Positions 8,975-17,315 of a stretch of 64,000 nt of DNA are shown in pieces. The notes beneath the pieces were generated by a model, which was not told the origin of the DNA, searched no databases, and saw only the letters and a list, made by a program, of their open reading frames with translations. Origin of the DNA: Hymenobacter aranciens (GTDB lineage: Bacteria; Bacteroidota; Bacteroidia; Cytophagales; Hymenobacteraceae); the NCBI RefSeq assembly GCF_030580865.1, contig NZ_JAUQSY010000009.1, positions 186,001-250,000 on the forward strand. Reading direction: 5' to 3'. The translations under genes were made by a program, and so were the position numbers. Every line of letters starts with the position of its first letter. The first letter of the stretch is position 1.

Positions 8975-10768
8975 TTAGTTGAAATACTCTTTCGCCAGCG
9001 TTTTGTCGTGGCCGTAGATGTCGTCGCGGAAGTGCGGGTGGCCGTCGGCATCGGCCCAGGCCGTGAAATAAACCAGGTACACGGGCAGCTTCTCTTTCAT
9101 CGTAACGTACTTTTCCTTGCGCCGCGCAATGGTGTCCTGGATGGTTTGCTTGGTCCAGGTGGGCTGGTTGCGGAGCAGGTAAGTGGCCAGCTTGATGGGC
9201 TCCTCTACCCGCACGCAGCCGTGGCTGAAGCTGCGCTGCGACTGCGAGAAAAGCTCGTTGTGGGGCGTGTCGTGCAGGTACACGTCGTTCGAGTTCGGGA
9301 AGATAAACTTCACGTCGCCGAGGTCGTTTTTCGGGCCCGGGCGGCGGCGCAGGGTGTACTTGAAGTTGTCCTGCGTCACGCCCGCCCAGTTGATGGACGA
9401 AGGGTCGACGCGGGTAGCTTTGCGGCCGTAGCCTTTCACCACTTCCATGTCGAGCCGGTCGAGGTAATTGGGGTTATTGATGAGCTTCGAGCGAAGCTCT
9501 TTGTCGATGATGCTATAGGGCACGTTCCAGTACGGAGCCAGCACTACGTACTCCATCTTGTCGCTGAAAATCGGAGTTGCGTTAAGCGCCTTGCCCACGA
9601 TGACGCGCATGTTGAATGCCTCCTTGCCCCCTTCCACCACGTGCAGCTTATACTCCGGAATGTTCACCAAAAGGTAGTCGTCCTCGAAGCGTTTGGGCAG
9701 CCAGCGCCAGCGCTCCATGTTCAGGATAAGCTGGTCGATGCGCTGGCTGATGGGCACGTTGAGCTGCTTCAAAGTTGCTCCCGCAACCACGCCATCGGAC
9801 TTCAGCCCGGCATCGGTCTGGAAGGTTTTGACGGCCGCTACCAGGGTCGGGTCGTACACCTGGGCGGGGTCGGCGGTGGCCGCTGCGGCTACGTCGCCCG
9901 CGCCGCCGACGCCGGTTTTGGTGCTGGCAGACGTGGCCGCGGGGGCCGAGGCCTGGCCGCCGCCGGGGCTGCCGGCGCCACCCAGCAGGCGCTGCCGCAG
10001 GGCCGGCACAGCGGCCGAAGTCTGGCCCGGTTTCAGGGTCAGCGTGGCGGGTAGCGTGGGCCAGCCGCCGGCCTGCTCCTGGGCGCGGTAGGCGGCCAGG
10101 GCTTTTTTCAGCTGGTCGTATTCGGGGTGCAGCGGGGCGAATTCGTAGTAGTTGTAGCGCGTGCTCTGCCGCTCGCCCAGGAAGGTCAGCAGGGCCTTAT
10201 GGAGCTTGATTTTGTTGGGTTTTACTTTCCACGCGCTGCCCTTCACATCGCGCGGATTCGCAATGCCCCGGTAATAGTCGGACGCCCAATCGAGGTAAGT
10301 CCCCGTCAGATTCACGTCAATTTCCCGTTCCAGTGCATTGCGCCGCGCCGTATCGGACCGCGCCTGCTCCAGGTCGTTGTATAGCTTCTTGAAGTCAATC
10401 AGCTGATAGTCTTTCGGATTCAGACCCTCGTCTTCGGCTTTGGCGATGATATTGAGCAAGTCTTGAGCACGGCTCACCACCTGATGGTTCTTAAACCAGC
10501 CCAGGCTAAACTGCCGGTCGCGGTAGAAGCGCCGGGCCGCGAGCTCGTGGTCCTTAAACTTGGCCTGCGCCCGCATCAGTTTGATGACGTAGGTACTGTC
10601 GAGCGTGGGCTGGGGGCCAGCTTCGGCTTTGGTGGCAGCGGCGGCCGCAGCCCCGTTGCCGGTGGTAGAGTCACCCTCACTGGAGCCGCAGGAAAGCAGC
10701 ATTGGCAAGCCGGCAAAGCCGACCAGCACCAGGCAAACGAGGGTGAGGTATCGAAGGAAAAAAGTCAT
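8975..10768 (-). CDS. L,D-transpeptidase, YcbB/LdtD-like lipoprotein
   Basis: A 597-residue envelope enzyme that makes 3-3 peptidoglycan cross-links or attaches proteins to peptidoglycan. It has a lipoprotein signal (FAGLPMLLSC), an Ala-rich linker, the scaffold domain of YcbB-type enzymes, a peptidoglycan-binding repeat (DPTLVAAVKTFQTDAGL followed by GVVAGATL), and a C-terminal YkuD domain. The catalytic motif SFSHGCVRVEEP places the nucleophile at Cys518, preceded by the catalytic His. The Gly/Ala/Ser-rich segment inserted near aa 265-305 is unusual low complexity. The ATG at 10768 opens the signal peptide; the longer upstream frame has no such feature. It is divergent from the M1 peptidase gene. 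Confidence 0.9.
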   Translation of the reverse strand: MTFFLRYLTLVCLVLVGFAGLPMLLSCGSSEGDSTTGNGAAAAAATKAEAGPQPTLDSTYVIKLMRAQAKFKDHELAARRFYRDRQFSLGWFKNHQVVSRAQDLLNIIAKAEDEGLNPKDYQLIDFKKLYNDLEQARSDTARRNALEREIDVNLTGTYLDWASDYYRGIANPRDVKGSAWKVKPNKIKLHKALLTFLGERQSTRYNYYEFAPLHPEYDQLKKALAAYRAQEQAGGWPTLPATLTLKPGQTSAAVPALRQRLLGGAGSPGGGQASAPAATSASTKTGVGGAGDVAAAATADPAQVYDPTLVAAVKTFQTDAGLKSDGVVAGATLKQLNVPISQRIDQLILNMERWRWLPKRFEDDYLLVNIPEYKLHVVEGGKEAFNMRVIVGKALNATPIFSDKMEYVVLAPYWNVPYSIIDKELRSKLINNPNYLDRLDMEVVKGYGRKATRVDPSSINWAGVTQDNFKYTLRRRPGPKNDLGDVKFIFPNSNDVYLHDTPHNELFSQSQRSFSHGCVRVEEPIKLATYLLRNQPTWTKQTIQDTIARRKEKYVTMKEKLPVYLVYFTAWADADGHPHFRDDIYGHDKTLAKEYFN

Positions 10769-10965
10769 AGAAAACAAACAATACTGAACAGAACAAAGCT
10801 CCCGGGGCGACCGGGGCCGCTTGGGTGTACTGTTTAGCTTGCTTAGGGGTTGCGGCCGGGCAGGTAGCCACGGCCAGCGCGCAAGATACGTCAGCGGCCG
10901 TGCGCGGCCCGTTTTGGGCGGATAAAATCGCCTTGCCTCCCCACCTCGGGCACCGACGCTGGGGC

Positions 10966-10973
10966 TACATTTG
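10966..10973 (+). promoter_or_regulatory. -7 box for the M1 peptidase gene
   Basis: TACATTTG matches TAnnTTTG and would give a leader of about 110 nt. No -33 box at good spacing. Confidence 0.35.
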
Positions 10974-11089
10974 CGCGGCCCAGCCAGCGCCAGCCGGGCA
11001 GCTTTTGCCAGCCAGACCCACCCCAACCCCAATCCCAACCTGCCAGCCGCCCTTTCTCACAAACTATCCAATTGCTTTTTTCCTTGCAT

Positions 11090-12898
11090 ATGACCACCGA
11101 CTTTTCAGTTTCCGTCACCGACCCGCACAGCTACGCCGGGGCCAGCCCGCTCCGGGTGCAGCACCTCGCCCTCGACCTCACCGTGGACTTCGCCAGCCGC
11201 ACCCTGAGCGGCAGCGCCACCTGGCAGCTGGCCAACCCCGGCGCAGCGGGCACCCTCGTGCTCGACACCCGCGACCTCCACATCGAGCGGGTAGAAGCCC
11301 TCGTCGCCGACGGCACCGCCACCCCGGCCGCCTACCACCTGAGCGACGCCAATCCGCTGCTCGGTCAGGCCCTACACATCGAGCTGCCCAACGCCACCCC
11401 AGCCGTGCGCATTACCTACCGCACTACCCCTTGCGCCGCCGCCCTGCAGTGGCTTGAGCCTGCCCAGACGGCCGGCACCCAGCCCTTCCTCTTCACCCAG
11501 TCGCAGGCCATTCTGGCGCGCACCTGGCTGCCCTGCCAGGACTCGCCCGGCATCCGCTTCACCTATGAGGCCACGGTGCAGGTGCCGCCCCAGCTGCTGG
11601 CTTTGATGAGCGCCGAGAACCCGCAGCAGCGCAACGCCAGCGGCCGCTACCAGTTCCGCATGGCCCAGCCCATCCCGGCCTACCTGATGGCCCTGGCCGT
11701 GGGCGAGCTGGAGTTTGCCCAGCTCAGCCATCGCACCGGCATCTACGCCGAGCCGGCCACGCTACCCGCCGCCACCTACGAATTCGCCGACCTCGAAAAA
11801 ATGGTGGCCGCCGCCGAGCAGCTCTACGGCCCCTACCGCTGGGAGCAGTACGATTTGCTGGTGCTGCCGCCCAGTTTCCCCTTCGGGGGCATGGAAAATC
11901 CCCGGTTAACATTTGTAACACCTACTATTCTGGCCGGTGACCGCAGTTTGACCAGCCTGGTGGCGCACGAGTTGGCGCATTCTTGGTCCGGCAACCTCGT
12001 TACAAATGGAACATGGAATGATTTCTGGCTGAATGAGGGCTTCACGGTCTATTTCGAGCGCCGCATCATGGAACATTTGTACGGCCGCGACTACGCCGAC
12101 ATGCTCCAGGTGCTGGGCCGCGACGGCCTGCTCCACACCATTCAGGACATCGGCCCGACCAGCCCCGACACCCACCTGCGCCTGCACCTCGCCGGCCGCG
12201 ACCCCGACGACGGCCTCACCGAAATTGCCTACGAGAAGGGCTGCTACCTCCTGCTGACTATCGAAAACCTCGTCGGCCGCGCCCGCCTCGACACCTTTAT
12301 TAAGGAGTACTTCGCCCGGTTCAGCTTCCAGGCCATGGACACGGCCACCTTCCTGCGCTACCTCCACACCGAACTGCTCGACCAGCAGCCCGGCCTCGCC
12401 GCCCAGCTTCGTCTCGCCGAATGGGTCGATGGCCCCGGACTGCCCGACAACGCGCCGGCCATTCACTCAGCCCGCTTCGAAAAAGTAGACGCCGCCCTAG
12501 CCCTGCTTGCCGCCACCAGCGCCCCCGCCGAGCTCACCCCTATTACTAAGGAGTGGAGCAGCCACGAGTGGGTGTATTTTCTGCACGGCCTCTCTCCCAC
12601 CCTCACCACCGACCAGCTCGCGGCCCTCGACGCCACGTTCCACTTCAGCGCCTCCAGCAATGCCGAGATGCTGGCGGCCTGGTTTCCGCACACCATCCGG
12701 GCCGGCTACGCGGGAGCCGATGCGGCGCTGGAGAAATTTCTGCTCCACGTGGGGCGGCGGAAATTTATTGTGCCGCTGTACAAGGCGCTGCTGGCGGTGC
12801 CCGACGGACACGAGCGCGCCCGAAAAATCTATGCTGCGGCGCGGGCAAATTATCATTCCGTCGCAACCGGCACGCTGGATGCGCTGTTGCAGGAGTAG
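11090..12898 (+). CDS. M1 family metalloaminopeptidase, leukotriene A4 hydrolase-like
   Basis: A 602-residue zinc aminopeptidase. The exopeptidase motif GGMEN is followed by the zinc site HELAH (H293, E294, H297) and third ligand E316 in WLNEGF. The C-terminal helical domain after about aa 450 has the length and pattern of the LTA4-hydrolase type, and no signal peptide is evident, so it probably trims peptides in the cytoplasm or periplasm. The ATG at 11090 (MTTDFSVSV) was chosen over one 18 nt upstream because the family's N-terminal beta domain begins directly after it. A member of the dispersed inverted repeats lies downstream. Confidence 0.9.
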   Translation: MTTDFSVSVTDPHSYAGASPLRVQHLALDLTVDFASRTLSGSATWQLANPGAAGTLVLDTRDLHIERVEALVADGTATPAAYHLSDANPLLGQALHIELPNATPAVRITYRTTPCAAALQWLEPAQTAGTQPFLFTQSQAILARTWLPCQDSPGIRFTYEATVQVPPQLLALMSAENPQQRNASGRYQFRMAQPIPAYLMALAVGELEFAQLSHRTGIYAEPATLPAATYEFADLEKMVAAAEQLYGPYRWEQYDLLVLPPSFPFGGMENPRLTFVTPTILAGDRSLTSLVAHELAHSWSGNLVTNGTWNDFWLNEGFTVYFERRIMEHLYGRDYADMLQVLGRDGLLHTIQDIGPTSPDTHLRLHLAGRDPDDGLTEIAYEKGCYLLLTIENLVGRARLDTFIKEYFARFSFQAMDTATFLRYLHTELLDQQPGLAAQLRLAEWVDGPGLPDNAPAIHSARFEKVDAALALLAATSAPAELTPITKEWSSHEWVYFLHGLSPTLTTDQLAALDATFHFSASSNAEMLAAWFPHTIRAGYAGADAALEKFLLHVGRRKFIVPLYKALLAVPDGHERARKIYAAARANYHSVATGTLDALLQE

Positions 12899-12917
12899 TG
12901 ACCAGGTCAAAAAGAAC

Positions 12918-13014
12918 GTCATGCTGAACGCAGTGAAGCATCCTCTCAAGGCAGAACGATTGAGCTACCGCCCCGTTTCTGCACGAGAGGATGCTTCACT
13001 CCATTTAGCATGAC
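12918..13014. repeat. Imperfect inverted repeat (CATGCTGA family)
   Basis: Arms at 12918-12947 and 12985-13014 carry GTCATGCTGAACGCAGTGAA and AAGCATCCTCTC elements and their complements with several mismatches. It lies between two genes of the same strand. Confidence 0.85.
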
Positions 13015-13102
13015 AGTTTTTTTGCCAAATTTCTCCTCCCCAACCGTCCAGTTTCTACGGTTGTGTTTTATCTTTCGCGCTTTACCATCCCGTCTATTTC
13101 CG

Positions 13103-14020
13103 TTGAAGACTCGCATTCCTCTGGGTAAGCTCATCGCCGTAGGTGGCAACGAAGACAAGGGCACCTACCCCTCCGTGCGCAGTAAGCGCCAGTACTACCT
13201 GAATTTCTTCGAACTAGGAATTCTCAAGCGCATTGTGGTCGAATCGGGCAAATCCGACCCGCGCATCGAGGTAATTACCACCGCTTCCATGATTCCGCAG
13301 GAAGTCGGCCCGATTTACGTGTCGTCGTTCGCCATGCTCAACTGCCTGAACGTGGGCGTCATGGATATTCGCACGCCCGAAGATGCCCGCCAGCCCGAGT
13401 ACCTCGAGCGCCTGCTGGCCGCCGACGTCATCATGTTCTCCGGCGGCAATCAGTCGCGCCTGCGCGAAATGTTCGGCGAGTCCGAATTCCTCGACCGCAT
13501 GACCGAGCGCTACTACACCCAGCCTAATTTCATCATCGCCGGCACCAGCGCCGGGGCCATGGCCATGTCGGAGCGCATGATTAAGGGCGGCTCCGTGCCC
13601 GATGCGCTGCTGAAAGGGGCCGTAAAAATGGGCGTCGGCCTGGGTTTGAACGCCGCCACCGTCATCGACTCGCACTTCGTGAAACGCGGCCGCTTCGGCC
13701 GCCTCATCGAAGCCGTCAGCCTGAACCCCAAGCTCATCGGCATCGGCCTGGGCGAAGACACCGGCGTGCTCATCACTGAGGGCAGCCTCATTGAAACCAT
13801 TGGTTCCAACCTGGTTATCATTCTTGATGGTCACGACATCCACCATAACAACGCTGCGTCAGCCAAGAAAGGCACCACACTCAGCATCGAAAACATTAAA
13901 ATGCATGTGCTAGCCAAAGGAAACGTGTACAACGTGACCGAGCGCAAGTTCTACGTCAGCAAAGAAGCCCTCACGGGTACCGAGCAGCATTCTGCGGCTA
14001 TCACCAGCACCGCTTTATAG
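13103..14020 (+). CDS. Cyanophycinase-like S51 peptidase
   Basis: A 305-residue protein of the cyanophycinase family, serine exopeptidases that release beta-Asp-Arg dipeptides from cyanophycin. The start of the domain, GKLIAVGGNEDKG, and the nucleophile motif GTSAGAMAM (Ser149) are clear, and SHFVKRGRFGRL follows as in the family. I chose TTG at 13103 (reading MKTRIPLGKLIAVGG) because relatives start here; the only upstream ATG in frame (13010) lies inside the inverted repeat. A near -7 sequence, TATCTTTC, is at about 13071. The convergent neighbour is an isoaspartyl peptidase that would split the product dipeptide. No cyanophycin synthetase is in the window. Confidence 0.85.
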   Translation: MKTRIPLGKLIAVGGNEDKGTYPSVRSKRQYYLNFFELGILKRIVVESGKSDPRIEVITTASMIPQEVGPIYVSSFAMLNCLNVGVMDIRTPEDARQPEYLERLLAADVIMFSGGNQSRLREMFGESEFLDRMTERYYTQPNFIIAGTSAGAMAMSERMIKGGSVPDALLKGAVKMGVGLGLNAATVIDSHFVKRGRFGRLIEAVSLNPKLIGIGLGEDTGVLITEGSLIETIGSNLVIILDGHDIHHNNAASAKKGTTLSIENIKMHVLAKGNVYNVTERKFYVSKEALTGTEQHSAAITSTAL

Positions 14021-14029
14021 ATTAAGCTA

Positions 14030-14128
14030 AAAAACAGAACGTCATGCTGACGAAGGAAGCATCCTCTCACGCCAGACCAATCCGTGCGTGAGAGGATGCT
14101 TCCTTCGTCAGCATGACGTTCTGTTTTT
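14030..14128. repeat. Perfect 43-bp inverted repeat between convergent genes
   Basis: Positions 14030-14072 and 14086-14128 are exact reverse complements with a 13-nt loop. The arms end in A and T tracts (AAAAACAGAAC and GTTCTGTTTTT), so it can terminate transcription from both sides. It belongs to the CATGCTGA / AAGCATCCTCTC family. Confidence 0.9.
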
Positions 14129-14140
14129 CATCCTTCTACC

Positions 14141-15112
14141 CTACTTATAAATTTCTACCAGCGCCGCCGTAGCGGCCGTGCGACTGGCCCGGTACATGCC
14201 TTCGGAGTTGAACGGCAGCGTCACGTTGCCCAAGGCGTCCACCCCGATAAGCCCGCCCTCGCCGCCCGCCGGCGCCAGCTTATCCTGCACCACCACGCGG
14301 CAGGCCTCCTCCAGGCTCAGATTTTTATACTCCATCAAACAGGCCACATCGTAAGCCGCCACCGCCCGGATGAAATACTCGCCGTGCCCCGTGCAGCTGA
14401 TGGCGCAGCGCTCGTCGGCCCAGGTGCCAGCCCCGATGAGCGGCGTGTCGCCGATGCGGGCGTAGCGCTTGTTGGTCATGCCGCCGGTGCTGGTGGCGGC
14501 AGCCAGGTGGCCGTGAACGTCGCAGGCCACCGCTCCTACCGTGCCTTTTTTCCAGTTCGGGTCGGGGTTGGGGAAAGCTTGTGGTTCTTCCAGCGGCGCT
14601 TCGTCGGCCAGCGCCTGGCTATGGTCGAGGCGCATGCGGCCTTCGCGCAGGGCTTCCTGCAGCTGGTCGTAGCGGTGCTGGGTGAAAAAATATTCCGGCG
14701 GCTGCACCGGCAGGCCGTGTTCGATGGCTAGCTGGTCGGCACCTGGGTAGGCCAGCAGCACGTGCTCCGTTTTTTCCATCACGAGGCGCGCGGCCCGGAT
14801 GGGATTTTGCACCTGACGCACGCCTGCCACCGCGCCCGCCAGCCGGGTATGTCCCACCATGAGGGCCGCATCCATCTCGTGGTGGGCTTCGTGGGTAAAC
14901 ACTGCCCCGCGCCCGGCGTTGAACAGCGGGCAGTCTTCGAGGCTGCGTACGGTAGCCTCCACGGCGTCGAGGGCCGCGCCGCCGCGCTCCAGAATGCCGT
15001 AGCCGGTGTCGAGGGCAGCTTGCAGGGCGGCGCGGTATTGCAATTCGGCTTCGGCTGAAAGCGAGGCCCGGGCAATGGTGCCGGCCCCACCGTGGAGGGC
15101 CAGGGCGAGCAT
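14141..15112 (-). CDS. Isoaspartyl peptidase / L-asparaginase (Ntn hydrolase)
   Basis: A 323-residue plant-type asparaginase. These proteins cleave themselves before a catalytic Thr; here the junction is KKG-TVGAVACD, with the nucleophile at Thr191. LALHGGAGTI at the N terminus and ATSTGGMTNKR after the nucleophile are family signatures. It hydrolyses beta-aspartyl dipeptides and asparagine. The ATG at 15112 was chosen because the family starts immediately before LALHGGAG. Placement next to a cyanophycinase suggests a joint role in recycling beta-aspartyl peptides (inference). Confidence 0.9.
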   Translation of the reverse strand: MLALALHGGAGTIARASLSAEAELQYRAALQAALDTGYGILERGGAALDAVEATVRSLEDCPLFNAGRGAVFTHEAHHEMDAALMVGHTRLAGAVAGVRQVQNPIRAARLVMEKTEHVLLAYPGADQLAIEHGLPVQPPEYFFTQHRYDQLQEALREGRMRLDHSQALADEAPLEEPQAFPNPDPNWKKGTVGAVACDVHGHLAAATSTGGMTNKRYARIGDTPLIGAGTWADERCAISCTGHGEYFIRAVAAYDVACLMEYKNLSLEEACRVVVQDKLAPAGGEGGLIGVDALGNVTLPFNSEGMYRASRTAATAALVEIYK

Positions 15113-15294
15113 ACTATATAATAAGGAGTGAAACGCCTTTGGCAACGCTTTTTTCAGCGCGGCATACGGTCCGGCAAAGGTAATGTTTCCTCACCCTAAC
15201 CAACCACAGAGCACAAAATGCCGTTTACCGACCGAATATCGGTTCTAAACGAATTTAGATAGCCTTCGCTCAAGTCATTACGTAAGTTTGAATC

Positions 15295-15681
15295 ATGAAA
15301 TCGTTCCTGACCAGCTGCTTCTTCTTTTTGCTCCTCGTAGCCGCCACCGCCCAAGCCGACCCTACGAACCCGATGGCCCTCAACCTGGAGCAGGCCAAAG
15401 TAGAGCTCGACGACGTTTCGCGCCAGCTTACCACCGCACTGCTGCTGCAGCCGCACCAGGAAGCCATCCTGCACCGCTCCATCGCCCGCGAGCTCCGGGC
15501 CTTCACCGCCCTGCAAGCCCGCCCCGAGCAAGGCACTGCCCCCGCCCCCGGCACCATTTCGTCGTTCGAGCGCAGCATCACCGAAATTTTGACCCCCTCG
15601 CAGCTCAGCACCTTTGAGAAGCTGAAAACCACGACTCCGCTGGGCGAAAAATTGCAATCTGCGTTATTTTTGCACCAATAA
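15295..15681 (+). CDS. Small secreted helical protein
   Basis: A 128-residue protein with a signal peptide (SCFFFLLLVAATAQA, cleavage near aa 21). The mature part is predicted helical, and ILTPSQLSTFEKLK (about aa 99-112) recalls the LTxxQ-type motif of Spy/CpxP-like periplasmic proteins, but the similarity is weak and could be chance. It stands upstream of the DUF3127 gene on the same strand, with about 90 bp and a promoter-like box between them. Function unknown. Confidence 0.65.
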   Translation: MKSFLTSCFFFLLLVAATAQADPTNPMALNLEQAKVELDDVSRQLTTALLLQPHQEAILHRSIARELRAFTALQARPEQGTAPAPGTISSFERSITEILTPSQLSTFEKLKTTTPLGEKLQSALFLHQ

Positions 15682-15728
15682 AAACACCGAATAAACCAAC
15701 CGGCCGCGTGAACTAGGTTTTTTTTTCG

Positions 15729-15736
15729 TACGTTTG
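15729..15736 (+). promoter_or_regulatory. -7 box for the DUF3127 gene
   Basis: TACGTTTG matches TAnnTTTG, 38 nt before the ATG at 15774. It follows a T tract; no clear -33 box. Confidence 0.4.
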
Positions 15737-15773
15737 AGGGTAGGATTTACAATTTCCAAAACACCCTCTTTTT

Positions 15774-16196
15774 ATGGCATACGACGTAACCGGCCGGCTG
15801 CACGAAATTTTTGACGAACAGCAAGTAAGCGAGAAATTCCGCAAGCGGGAATTCGTGCTCGAAGTTCAGGATGGCCAATATCCTGAGCACATTAAGTTCC
15901 AACTGGTACAAGATAAGACGAGCCTCATCGACCCCTACAAAATGGGCGACGAGGTGAAAATTACCTTCAACCTGCGGGGCCGTGGCTTCAACAAAAACGG
16001 CCAGATGATTTACTTCACCAACCTCGAAGCTTGGCGCATTGAGCCGGCTACGGGTGGTGCTGCTGCTGGTGGCAACTACGGCGGCGGTCAGCAAGCGGCC
16101 CCCCGCCCCGCGGCCCAGAACCAAAACCCTAGCCTGCGTGCCCAGCCTTCGGCGGCTCCCATCGCTAGCGACGACGACAACGACCTGCCCTTCTAA
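15774..16196 (+). CDS. DUF3127 OB-fold-like protein with SSB-type tail
   Basis: A 140-residue protein. Residues 1-88 match DUF3127, a Bacteroidota family predicted to have an OB-like beta fold (MAYDVTGRLHEIF, then KREFVLEVQDGQ). A Gly/Gln/Pro/Ala-rich linker follows and the protein ends DDDNDLPF. An acidic tip ending in a hydrophobic Pro-Phe is the hallmark of single-stranded DNA-binding proteins, where it docks repair and replication enzymes. The domain plan core-linker-acidic tip is thus the SSB plan, so a role on single-stranded nucleic acid is a reasonable inference. Monocistronic with its own promoter-like box and terminator. Confidence 0.85.
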   Translation: MAYDVTGRLHEIFDEQQVSEKFRKREFVLEVQDGQYPEHIKFQLVQDKTSLIDPYKMGDEVKITFNLRGRGFNKNGQMIYFTNLEAWRIEPATGGAAAGGNYGGGQQAAPRPAAQNQNPSLRAQPSAAPIASDDDNDLPF

Positions 16197-16277
16197 GCAG
16201 GCGGGCGTCGCCCTGATTTTCGTAAAACGACCGGTCTTTTTGTATTGATTGGACGAAGTGAGGCCCTCCTCACGCGC

Positions 16278-16313
16278 AACGTGCCGCCTCCGAGCTTTCG
16301 GGGGCGGCACGTT
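16278..16313 (+). terminator. Hairpin terminator after the DUF3127 gene
   Basis: Stem AACGTGCCGCC with its complement around a 14-nt loop; the T run is short, so termination strength is uncertain. Confidence 0.65.
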
Positions 16314-16339
16314 TGCGTTCCAAACTACGTATAACGGTT

Positions 16340-16966
16340 ATGAACCTGAGAGAATTAATTGCCCGGGGCGAGGGCGAGGACCTGGAATTCAAGAAGAAAA
16401 CAACGCATCCGCACCGCATTTCGCGCACCTTGGCTTCGCTGGCCAACACGCGTGGCGGCCAGGTGCTGGTCGGCATTGATGATGACGGCCGAATTATAGG
16501 TGTGCGCGACGTGGAAGAAGAACTATTCGTGCTGCGTGACGCCGCCGAGCACTACATCGAGCCCCCGCTCACCACCTTGCAATTCAAAGAAATAGAAGAC
16601 GAAGGCCGCAGTATTCTCATTGTGACCGTGCCCGAGAGCTTCAACAAGCCGCACCGGGCCCTGGTGGCCCCCGGCGACTGGCGCGGCTACGTGCGCGTGC
16701 GCGACGAAAGTGTGCAAACCAGCGGCCTCACCGAGAAGGTGCTGAAGCGCCAGCAGCCCGCCGCCCGCTTCGAGAAGCTGCCGCTCAACCGCCAGGAATT
16801 AAGCGTGCTGGACTACCTGAAAACCCACCCGCGCATCACGCTGCCGCAGTTTATGAAGCTGGTGAATTTCGGCAAGCGCCGGGCTTACCAGACGCTGATA
16901 AAGCTGGTGCTACACGGCTATTTGAAGCATCACGATAAGGAAAAGGAGCCTTACTATACCGTCTGA
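16340..16966 (+). CDS. AlbA_2 (Schlafen-type AAA_4) domain protein with winged-helix-like C terminus
   Basis: A 208-residue protein. Residues about 1-130 form an AlbA_2 domain: EDLEFKKK near the N terminus, then SLANTRGGQVLVGIDDDG, typical of putative ATP- or nucleic-acid-binding regulators. Residues about 150-205 (LSVLDYLKTHPRITLPQF and following) look like a winged helix. The combination suggests a DNA-binding regulator or an RNA-processing factor. The ATG at 16340 is chosen because the domain begins directly after it; an ATG 27 nt upstream is inside the terminator hairpin region. Single-gene unit, convergent with the 38-residue basic protein gene. Confidence 0.8.
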   Translation: MNLRELIARGEGEDLEFKKKTTHPHRISRTLASLANTRGGQVLVGIDDDGRIIGVRDVEEELFVLRDAAEHYIEPPLTTLQFKEIEDEGRSILIVTVPESFNKPHRALVAPGDWRGYVRVRDESVQTSGLTEKVLKRQQPAARFEKLPLNRQELSVLDYLKTHPRITLPQFMKLVNFGKRRAYQTLIKLVLHGYLKHHDKEKEPYYTV

Positions 16967-17105
16967 ACCACGGATTTTTCGGATTTTGCGGACGGCTTTC
17001 CCATCTGTAATCTTGAAAGTAAGTGTCGATAAAAACAAGAAAGCCCGCTACGTAGCGGGCTTTCTTGTTTGGAAAATCGTTCGTGAAATCCGGATAATCC
17101 GTGGT
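16967..17105. repeat. Imperfect inverted repeat (CGGATTT family) around a terminator
   Basis: ACCACGGATT at 16967 and AATCCGTGGT ending at 17105 are complementary, with further partial pairing inwards (CGGATTTT, GAAATCCGG). It spans a convergent junction and encloses the terminator at 17033. Confidence 0.7.
17033..17070. terminator. Bidirectional intrinsic terminator
   Basis: An 18-bp perfect stem (AAACAAGAAAGCCCGCTA and complement) with A and T tracts at both ends, between the convergent genes at 16966 and 17107. Confidence 0.9.
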
Positions 17106-17106
17106 C

Positions 17107-17223
17107 TTAATCCTGCTTGCGGGCGCGAGCAGCTTTTTTCTCGTCTTTTTCGGCCTTCTTCTCCTTCAGGGATTTGGTCGGCTCTTTCTTCTTTTCCTTG
17201 CGGGCGTCTTGCGCTTTTGCCAT
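17107..17223 (-). CDS. 38-residue Lys/Glu-rich basic protein
   Basis: A short but complete gene: ATG at 17223, stop TAA at 17107-17109. The product begins MAKAQDARKEKKKEPTKSLK and is almost entirely Lys, Glu, Ala, Asp and Arg. I recognise this type of tiny charged protein as recurring in Bacteroidota, without known function; it could bind nucleic acid or act at ribosomes (speculation). TACCTTCG, a variant -7 box, lies about 80 nt upstream on the minus strand, and a strong terminator lies downstream, supporting an independent transcript. Confidence 0.65.
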   Translation of the reverse strand: MAKAQDARKEKKKEPTKSLKEKKAEKDEKKAARARKQD

Positions 17224-17315
17224 AATTGAAAGGTGGTTAAGGGTGAAGGTTCGGTAAAAACAAGTCTCCAACGTAACGCTGGTTGGTTATGTTGTGCAGG
17301 GCGAAGGTATGTATT

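Noticed and set aside
8939..10054. A 371-residue frame opposite the L,D-transpeptidase
   Set aside because: Antisense shadow with repetitive Val/Gly/His composition; the YkuD domain on the other strand is certain.
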